A DNA stretch of 54,648 nt, taken from positions 1 through 54,648 of IMG/VR virus record IMGVR_UViG_3300025433_000326. One strand, given 5' to 3'. The notes under the pieces were generated by a model. That model searched no databases. It was given only the letters and a program-made list of their open reading frames with translations, and had not been told where the DNA came from. This DNA comes from a virus. Numbering within the stretch: the first letter of the stretch is position 1; each line of letters begins with the position of its first letter. This document shows positions 48,737 through 54,648 of this stretch, one piece after another. The translations under genes were made by a program, and so were the position numbers.

Positions 48737-49045
48737 TCGGATGCCTAGGATGTTGTCTATGTATTCTTTCTTGTATTCAAGAACGGTGTGATTGCCCCGG
48801 CGGCCATCCTCAACAATCGTGCAGTAGTGGAAGACAACATTCTTGCCGCCAAACAGTAGGTTGCGTAGGAACACTGAGAAGCGCTTGTCCGAGATAAGCC
48901 ACAGAATCGTGGCTATGTAGTCTTCACAATTACCCCTTGCCGACTCTTTCCGGGTATCAAGAATGTGCCACGGATCCAAGCCTGGCCTGTCAGGCCGATA
49001 CTGGAAAACCTTGTTCAGGGTGTAGGCGGCTTCCTGGAGGTGCAT
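48626..49045 (-). CDS. Transglutaminase-like cysteine protease
   Basis: A 139-residue protein. ARGNCEDYIATILWLI (likely catalytic Cys) and GRRGNHTVLEY (likely His), with Asp further on (YIDN), give the Cys-His-Asp order of bacterial transglutaminase-like peptidases. The gene is more AT-rich than its neighbours. The substrate is unknown; it could act in head maturation or be a moron. Confidence 0.5.
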   Translation of the reverse strand: MHLQEAAYTLNKVFQYRPDRPGLDPWHILDTRKESARGNCEDYIATILWLISDKRFSVFLRNLLFGGKNVVFHYCTIVEDGRRGNHTVLEYKKEYIDNILGIRSDRGYYTASKYKHSFKHPWNRWVILFRLFLGTFIGR

Positions 49046-49150
49046 GGATCAGTGATCAGACGGTTCATTATCAGGTTATTGGCCCTTTCCCTGCAGCTTG
49101 ATCAGCCACGGAGCGGGCCCATACTGAGTTCAAGGCAAGACAAGTCAGAG

Positions 49151-49411
49151 ATGGATCGGCGGCAGGAGATGGTTCAGCTGGCCACCCAGCTCTTGATGGA
49201 GCAGATCAACCCGGTGCGGATTCTTTCAATGAGCGATGAGGGCGGGATCCCGTCCGGCACCTTCGAGAGCAACCGCCAGCAGTTCACCTTCAAGTTCACC
49301 CGCTCCGGCCTGGTCACGTACAAGCCCCAGCGGCAGGGATCTGCTGGCCGGGAAGACAGTGGGCTCTCTGATCGCTTGGCCCGGCTTCAGGATCGCTTGA
49401 GCTCGCTGTGA
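49151..49411 (+). CDS. Small hypothetical phage protein
   Basis: Eighty-six residues from ATG 49151 (the frame is open further upstream but looks non-coding). SGTFESNRQQFTFKFTRSGL suggests beta strands, and DRLARLQDRLSSL a final coiled helix. GTGA overlap with the next gene. Confidence 0.5.
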   Translation: MDRRQEMVQLATQLLMEQINPVRILSMSDEGGIPSGTFESNRQQFTFKFTRSGLVTYKPQRQGSAGREDSGLSDRLARLQDRLSSL

Positions 49412-49806
49412 GCATGTTCTCCAGGATTGTCGCCGCAACAGTTGATCCGTTCGCTCGGCGGGCGGCCGCCACGTTCAGCGCTGAGGTGACCACCCAGGTG
49501 CGGGTCACCCTGGCGGTGGAGCTCCAGAATGCAGAGCTGCAACTGCAGCGAGCAGGCCAACGCCTGGGTGACCAGATCAGGATTGCCGCGGCCGGATCGT
49601 TGGGCCGATCGCTTGATCCATTGCGCGAAGAGCTGGCCAAGGTGTCGCGGGTAGCAGATGCCCTGGCCGTCTACGGGTTGGCGCGACCTGTGCCGCAGGA
49701 GAGTGAATCGCCGCATCAGCAGGCGGTGTTGCAGGCCCAGGCGGAGCAGGTCGAGGGCCGGCTGCTGCTGGTGGTTCCGCCTGGTGGCCAAGAGGTGGAT
49801 CGATGA
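49408..49806 (+). CDS. Helical phage protein
   Basis: A 132-residue, strongly helical protein (AVELQNAELQLQRAGQRLGD) from GTG 49408 or ATG 49414. ATGA-coupled to the 735-residue gene. Might be a scaffold-like or connector protein; not recognised. Confidence 0.45.
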   Translation: MSMFSRIVAATVDPFARRAAATFSAEVTTQVRVTLAVELQNAELQLQRAGQRLGDQIRIAAAGSLGRSLDPLREELAKVSRVADALAVYGLARPVPQESESPHQQAVLQAQAEQVEGRLLLVVPPGGQEVDR

Positions 49807-52010
49807 AGAGCTCTGACGGCCTGCGGAATCGCCTGGCGGCCGTGGAAGCGTTGCTGCCAGTCCGGGACCACCCCGGTCCCAGCCCGGCCCCTCGATGGGA
49901 CCATGCCGATCAGGTGAGCTTGCTGGTGCAGCAAGTCATGGCGGAGGCCAGGCCCGGGGCGTTGGTGCTGGATTGGCAGCTGGCGCCGCGTGGCGTGGTG
50001 GCAGGGCGGATGGCTGTGGACGGCCTGCTCTACCGGTTTCGCTGCGATGCTGACGTGGTGGCGTTTCGCCCGGCGTGGGACGGGGTGAATGAGCGCAGCT
50101 GGGAGATCCGATCTGATTCGTTTCTGCAGCTTCGGGCCCCTGAACAGCGCCTGGATTTTCGTGGCGGCGCGGTGCGGGCGGGGAAGAAGTGCAGCGTTGG
50201 CTATGGCTGCGGGAACAAGTGCATCACGGTGCGGAAGGAGTGCCTGGTCAGGCCAGGCAGTGCGATCGGGAAGGGTCGCCTGAAGAGGCTGCTGGCCCTG
50301 GCTGCTGGAGGTGATAAAGCCGCGGCCGGCGCGGCCCAGCGGGTGACTGCCGGCCGTGGGTCCAAGGCGGCAGAGCTGCGTCAGGGGCGCAATGTGAAGC
50401 GGCTGGAGGCCTTGCTGCAGCGGCCTGAGATTGCCGAAATGGTGCGGACCGGCAAGGTGCCCGAGAGCAAGCCAAAAGCTGGCGCTGTGCGCGACCTGTC
50501 GCCGGATGAGATCGAGTTTGATCCTGCGCGCTTCCAATACAAGATCAAAGCGACAGCGACCACCGGGGAGGTGGGAAGCCTTTCGGGCGTGAAGAAGTGG
50601 GACCCGAACCTGGCGGGGGTGATCAGCGTCTGGCAGGACGCCGATGGGAAGACCTACGTGGTCAATGGTCACAACCGCCTGGCCCTGGCCCGCCGCCTGG
50701 GCGCCGAGGCGGTGACCGTGAGATACCTGGACGCCCCGACCGCGAAGGACGCCCGGGCGATCGGCGCCATGCAGAACATCGCCGAGGGCGCCGGCACACC
50801 AATGGACGCGGCGAAGTTTTTCCGGGATACCGGCATTCAAACGCCTGCTGACGTAGAGGCCCGTGGGTTGCCGCTTAACAGCGGCCAGGCGGATAAGGGC
50901 CTGCGGCTCAGCAAGCTGCCCGATGACGTGTTCAAGGCGGTGGTGGATGGTGATCTGAGCATCAACCGCGGGGCGATCATCGGCGGCTCTGGCCTGGAGG
51001 CAGGCAAGCAGCAGGAGATTTTCAAGATGGTCAGCAGCCGGCGGGGGATCACCGACAAGACCCTGAGCGAGCTGGTGGATCACGCCCGCATCAGCGAGCA
51101 GCAGACCCAGACCACCTTCGACCTGTTCGGTTCAAGCGAGGTGTCAAAGAGCAACCTGATCACCCGCGCCAAGCTCTCGGCAGGCCTGAAATCGAAGATC
51201 AGCCGAGAGAAGCGGCTATTTGGCACGGTCAGCAAGGCCCGATCAGCGGCCTCGTTGACGGAGAAAGCCGGGAACGTGATCAATCAGGAGGCCAGCAGCA
51301 GGGTGACCGCCGAAGCCGGGCAGGCGCTGCAGGTGTTCGAGCAACTCAAGAGCACCGCCGGCCCGATCAGCACCGCGCTGAACCGGGCAGCTGATCGGGT
51401 GGAAGCAGGAGAACCAGAGAGCGAAGTGCGCAAAGAGCTTGAATCTGACGTGTTCGCCGCGGTGGAGTTTGAGCTGGAGGCCGTTGGCCTGCGCCCGCGT
51501 AAAAGCGCCTTTGACCGGGCCGATGGCGATTCGGCCGACTATTACCGCAACAACCCAGAAGCAAGGGAGAAAAAGAATGCTCTGCAGCGAAAGATCAACC
51601 GCCGCCCAGATCGGCTTTGGACGGAGCGGCGGCGGCGCGGAATGGCTGGCCAAGGTGGCCCGGATCTGAGCCACACGGAAGATGATCGGCTGATCAAGGA
51701 AGACCCCAAAGCGAACCGGGCCCGTAATGGCCACGACGGCCGCAGCACCAAGCGGGCTGACAGCCTCCAGGAGCGGATTGATCGAGCGAAGGCAAAAGCG
51801 CCCCCTGGCCAGATGGGGCTGTTCGGTGCTGCCGGCGGCGGCAATGACATCCCCTGCGGGGCTTCGCACATCAGCCGGGCCAAGACTTGCCGGATTACGT
51901 CAGGAGCTCCGGCAGCACCGGCGCCAGCCGTGAAGGCTGAGAAGGCCGCGGCCACCACGGCCCCACCACCTTCTCCCCTGCAGCTTCCCGCTCCGCCAGC
52001 TCCAGGTTGA
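49803..52010 (+). CDS. Large ParB-like-domain protein
   Basis: A 735-residue protein. SVGYGCGNKCITVRKEC (about 131-147) is a Cys-rich motif. A ParB/Srx-type domain follows (LSPDEIEFDPARFQY, WQDADGKTYVVNGHNRLALA, AIGAMQNIAEGAG, about 225-340). A long helical region and an Ala/Pro-rich tail with a second Cys patch (IPCGASHISRAKTC) end it. It resembles the multi-domain injected or head-linked proteins of phages and mobile elements. Its last 116 bases overlap the methylase 3' end in a convergent layout. Confidence 0.6.
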   Translation: MKSSDGLRNRLAAVEALLPVRDHPGPSPAPRWDHADQVSLLVQQVMAEARPGALVLDWQLAPRGVVAGRMAVDGLLYRFRCDADVVAFRPAWDGVNERSWEIRSDSFLQLRAPEQRLDFRGGAVRAGKKCSVGYGCGNKCITVRKECLVRPGSAIGKGRLKRLLALAAGGDKAAAGAAQRVTAGRGSKAAELRQGRNVKRLEALLQRPEIAEMVRTGKVPESKPKAGAVRDLSPDEIEFDPARFQYKIKATATTGEVGSLSGVKKWDPNLAGVISVWQDADGKTYVVNGHNRLALARRLGAEAVTVRYLDAPTAKDARAIGAMQNIAEGAGTPMDAAKFFRDTGIQTPADVEARGLPLNSGQADKGLRLSKLPDDVFKAVVDGDLSINRGAIIGGSGLEAGKQQEIFKMVSSRRGITDKTLSELVDHARISEQQTQTTFDLFGSSEVSKSNLITRAKLSAGLKSKISREKRLFGTVSKARSAASLTEKAGNVINQEASSRVTAEAGQALQVFEQLKSTAGPISTALNRAADRVEAGEPESEVRKELESDVFAAVEFELEAVGLRPRKSAFDRADGDSADYYRNNPEAREKKNALQRKINRRPDRLWTERRRRGMAGQGGPDLSHTEDDRLIKEDPKANRARNGHDGRSTKRADSLQERIDRAKAKAPPGQMGLFGAAGGGNDIPCGASHISRAKTCRITSGAPAAPAPAVKAEKAAATTAPPPSPLQLPAPPAPG

Positions 52011-54648
52011 GATCGAGCAGGTTGCTGAGGATGTCTTCGTTGGCCTTCCAGCCATAGGCCTTCAGCACCAAAGCATCGAGCGCTTGATGGAGCTTGGCAA
52101 GCTGGCTGGCGGGTTCGTTGAAGTAGGCGTTGTAGAGGTCGGTGATGCCCCAGTTCCGCGCCACCATCACCTCGTTGCGGTAGTCGTTGAGGGCTGTCAT
52201 CGCCTGGCGGATCTGCTCCACCAACTCAGGCGTGACGATCTGAGGGAAGGGGAAGGTCTCGAATATAGAGTCGTGGGTGTAGGCGATGTCGCCCTTGAGG
52301 GTGCCTTTCTGCGCGTGCATCCAGATGCGGTGTACGGAGGAAGTCAGCAGGCCCACAATATAGAAATCATAGCTGGCGAGCACGACATTCTTTTCTCCAG
52401 GCAGCCAATCCTTCTGGAATGGAATGAAAACAGCCCACTTGGAAACTCGGGGAACGGCAAAGTAACTTTTCAGTGGTTCGATAGCTGCCCGCATCGCTGG
52501 TCGTTTCTCCCCATACCGCCACCAGTTCACCCGCGTGGTTTCGCGGCGGTTCTCCATGCGCTGGGGCCTCACCAGGTCTTTCACTTGCCGAAAGGGCTCG
52601 GCATAGGCTTCCGCCACTTCCAGTGTGAGATCGTTGAAGTCGATGATCCAGCGGTCGGGCTGCCCCAAAGGACGCTTCGCCAGGTTGGTGCCCATCGAGA
52701 ACGGCTTGACCACCTCGGCGTTCCTTGGATCAGCAGCCAACCACTCCGCCGCTGTCGCAGGGTCAACGTTGAAACCCTTGCCCACCGGAATCACCCCCTG
52801 AAAGCAATAGCCCTTGTTTGCCACCAAGGCACTGGCTTCACTCACATCCACGGTTGAGCGCAAACTGGTGTTGATGGTGGAAACATCCTCTCCATCCAGC
52901 CGGTAACTACCCGCAGCATCGCGGCTCCAGTTCACGATGCTCACGTGCACGTGGGCCTCCCCGGACCACGGCTGGGTTGAGATCGCCGCATGGATGTGAC
53001 CGCCGTTGTCGCGGATGTAGTCGAGGGAGGCCCGGCGGCTCTTGCCATGGCGAATCGAGTTGGTGGCTACCAGCCCAGCCCGGCCGTCGGGCTGGAGGTT
53101 GTCGTGGGCCAGCCGGAACCAGTAGGTGCAGAAGTCCACGCTGTCGTGCACCTCGGGGAACCGCTGAAAGACCCGCTCGACGTACTCATCCCCGAGGTTG
53201 AGCCGCATGTGTTTCCCACCCAAGAACGGCGGGTTCCCCACATATGCATCGGCCTCCGGCCAGGGGATGAACAACGCATCTGCGACCCTGATGTTTGCGT
53301 CGAGGTTGTCGAGGGGTAGATCCCGTTCTGTAAGCCCCAGGCGATCGTTGGCCACCTTGCGGGCAATCATCAGCGTCACCCGTGCCAGCTCCACCGCGAA
53401 CGGGCTGGTGTCCATGCCGAAGAACTGCAGCGGCGTCACCAGGCCCATCACTGCCTGATCTTTCTTCGCATCTGAACGGCGAAGAGCTGAGATGCGCAGC
53501 AGGATCGCCACCTCAAGATCCTTCACGGCGTTGTAGCCCATGTAGAGAAAGTTTCCAGAGCCGCAGGCCGGATCACAGATCCGGTACTGAGTCAACGCCT
53601 GCCGAAGGCCCTCCAGTTCAGCGATACTGCTGGCCTTGGCGATCCGCTCCTCCCAGGGCTCCACGATCGTGGGCCGGATGATCTGCAGCATGTCCACTTC
53701 GCTGGTGAAGTGCTGGCCATGGGCGTGGCGGGTTACTTCATCACTGCTGGCCTCAAAGATGTTCCCGAAGATGCTGGGCCGCACCCGTTGCCAGTTCTCC
53801 TGAGCGCTGGCGCTGAGCAGATCCAGCTCATCGGAGAGCAGCTCAAGCCGAGGGATATGGGCGAAGAGACCGCCGTTGAAGTAAGGCGTCCCACGGAACT
53901 GTCCGCCGGATGTGATGCCGGGGGTGTTCATCTCTCCGAACAGGCTGCCCAGCACGTCGTAACTGCTCTGCCCTCCCTGGCAGGCGCCCAGGGCCTCGGT
54001 GAACTGCAGGTTCGGGAGCATGCCCCGATCTTCCGCAAACAGACTGAGGACGCACTGGAGCACGAACCGCTGGGCCTCCAAGGCCGTGAAATCGCCGCTC
54101 TTCTCGCCCCGCTTGCGCAACCGACCGAACAGCTCCCCCATGCTCCGGGCCTGAGCTTCAGTTACCTCGATCTGGTTGAGGCCGAAGTGGACCGGCTGCT
54201 CAGTCTTGCTGAGGAAGGCCAGAGACGACGATTGGCTAGCCAGATCCTCCACCCGCAGCTTGACCAGGGGCTCATCCACCAGCTGGTTGAAGTCGTAAAC
54301 CCACAGCTCATCGAAGTTGCTAAGCACCGAATAGTCCGGCTTGGGTGCGAGGTAGATCCAGTAGCGCTGCAGTTGCGGGAAGTGGGGCTCCAGAGCTTTG
54401 CCCCGGCTCTTCATCTCGATCAGAACCGTGGCCCGTGTTCCCTCGATCAGGGCGTCCGCCTTGCCCATGCCACCGGCCAGGCTGCCCTTGGGAATCTTGC
54501 GCTCGAAAGTGGTGCCCGCCTCTACAGAGTCAGCCCAGCCCCATGCCTGCAGCAGCCGATTCACGTAGGTCTGGGCCTCGCTGTCCTCATCCCCACGGAT
54601 CGAGGCCACCCAGTGGGCGAAGTTCTGCAGGGCCTGGGGGGTGCTCAA
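51895..54648 (-). CDS. MmeI-like type IIL restriction-modification enzyme, 5' end at window edge
   Basis: At least 917 residues. The N-terminal nuclease domain has KADALIEG ... VLIEMKSRGKAL (ExK of a PD-(D/E)XK site). The gamma-class adenine methylase has CDPACGSGNFLYMGY (motif I) and YVGNPPFLGG (motif IV NPPF). The C-terminal third is target recognition (WIIDFNDLTLE ... WWRYGEKRPAM). Restriction and modification are fused in one chain, as in MmeI. The first visible codon is TTG at the last base, so the true start may lie beyond the window. Confidence 0.85.
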   Translation of the reverse strand: MSTPQALQNFAHWVASIRGDEDSEAQTYVNRLLQAWGWADSVEAGTTFERKIPKGSLAGGMGKADALIEGTRATVLIEMKSRGKALEPHFPQLQRYWIYLAPKPDYSVLSNFDELWVYDFNQLVDEPLVKLRVEDLASQSSSLAFLSKTEQPVHFGLNQIEVTEAQARSMGELFGRLRKRGEKSGDFTALEAQRFVLQCVLSLFAEDRGMLPNLQFTEALGACQGGQSSYDVLGSLFGEMNTPGITSGGQFRGTPYFNGGLFAHIPRLELLSDELDLLSASAQENWQRVRPSIFGNIFEASSDEVTRHAHGQHFTSEVDMLQIIRPTIVEPWEERIAKASSIAELEGLRQALTQYRICDPACGSGNFLYMGYNAVKDLEVAILLRISALRRSDAKKDQAVMGLVTPLQFFGMDTSPFAVELARVTLMIARKVANDRLGLTERDLPLDNLDANIRVADALFIPWPEADAYVGNPPFLGGKHMRLNLGDEYVERVFQRFPEVHDSVDFCTYWFRLAHDNLQPDGRAGLVATNSIRHGKSRRASLDYIRDNGGHIHAAISTQPWSGEAHVHVSIVNWSRDAAGSYRLDGEDVSTINTSLRSTVDVSEASALVANKGYCFQGVIPVGKGFNVDPATAAEWLAADPRNAEVVKPFSMGTNLAKRPLGQPDRWIIDFNDLTLEVAEAYAEPFRQVKDLVRPQRMENRRETTRVNWWRYGEKRPAMRAAIEPLKSYFAVPRVSKWAVFIPFQKDWLPGEKNVVLASYDFYIVGLLTSSVHRIWMHAQKGTLKGDIAYTHDSIFETFPFPQIVTPELVEQIRQAMTALNDYRNEVMVARNWGITDLYNAYFNEPASQLAKLHQALDALVLKAYGWKANEDILSNLLDLNLELAEREAAGEKVVGPWWPRPSQPSRLAPVLPELLT

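Noticed and set aside
49716-51083. Minus-strand 455-residue ORF
   Set aside because: Opposite the ParB-like gene, whose frame has recognisable motifs; the minus frame is Arg/His/Ala-rich shadow.
47878-52010. Major capsid protein
   Set aside because: None of the genes after MuF has capsid-like length and composition; the 735-residue protein has a ParB-like domain instead.
1-54648. Alternative genetic code with TAG read as an amino acid
   Set aside because: Several genes (for example those ending at 14583, 20395 and 20944) stop at TAG in natural positions, so the amber at 48452 is a local event.

Overview
The window holds most of a temperate, long-tailed (siphovirus-like) phage genome, probably from a freshwater or brackish picocyanobacterial host of the Synechococcus/Cyanobium type. 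The host guess rests on the base composition (about 60-65% GC by eye), a TTTTCCACA box of the cyanobacterial DnaA type, a tail spike with a cyanophage-style N-terminus, a sigma factor that reads like a cyanobacterial group 2 sigma, and an XisF-like serine recombinase remnant. No rRNA, tRNA or CRISPR array is visible. Several genes are clearly phage (large terminase, DUF1073-type portal, MuF head protein, tape measure, J-like tip protein). The host assignment is inference.

Layout. (1) 1-900: minus-strand ends of unrecognised genes and two tandem structured units, each closed by a UUCG-loop terminator. (2) 0.9-20.9 kb, plus: tail operon with a lambda G/GT-type -1 frameshift pair, tape measure with two cell-wall domains, small tail proteins, J-like protein, a large spike, and an AT-rich PKD/leucine-rich-repeat protein with 24 near-identical 72-bp units. 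(3) 21.0-23.0 kb, plus: lysis cassette with a holin-like protein (itself with a possible -1 frameshift), a membrane/PAS protein and an endolysin. (4) 27.6-23.1 kb, minus: early operon with an ERF single-strand annealing protein, a PD-(D/E)XK-like nuclease and an M15 peptidase. (5) 28.0-34.7 kb, plus: replication initiator with an origin embedded in its gene, a compact string of small genes, and a DNA methyltransferase. (6) 34.5-35.4 kb: truncated large serine recombinase. (7) 35.4-44.1 kb, plus: ParB-like protein, a protein with four tandem HTH repeats, small and large terminase, portal and MuF. A minus-strand sigma factor/LexA-like repressor cassette sits between terminase and portal. (8) 44.1-47.8 kb, minus: a 5-methylcytosine methyltransferase and a row of tiny genes, several preceded by the same leader element. 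(9) 47.9-52.0 kb, plus: small proteins and a 735-residue ParB-like-domain protein. (10) 51.9-54.6 kb, minus: MmeI-like restriction-modification protein running off the right edge.

How it fits together. If the right end is joined to the left end, the order becomes TerS-TerL-portal-MuF-(major capsid and head completion genes not seen here)-tail-fibres-lysis-early genes, the normal siphovirus order. The window therefore looks like a circular permutation of one phage or phage-plasmid genome. A shared 16-bp site (TGGCACAC NN GCACTA) in front of both the ERF operon and the LexA-like gene suggests that the LexA-like protein controls early genes and itself. The nearby sigma factor may switch on late or host genes. 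The DNA methyltransferases and the MmeI-like enzyme form a defence/modification layer.
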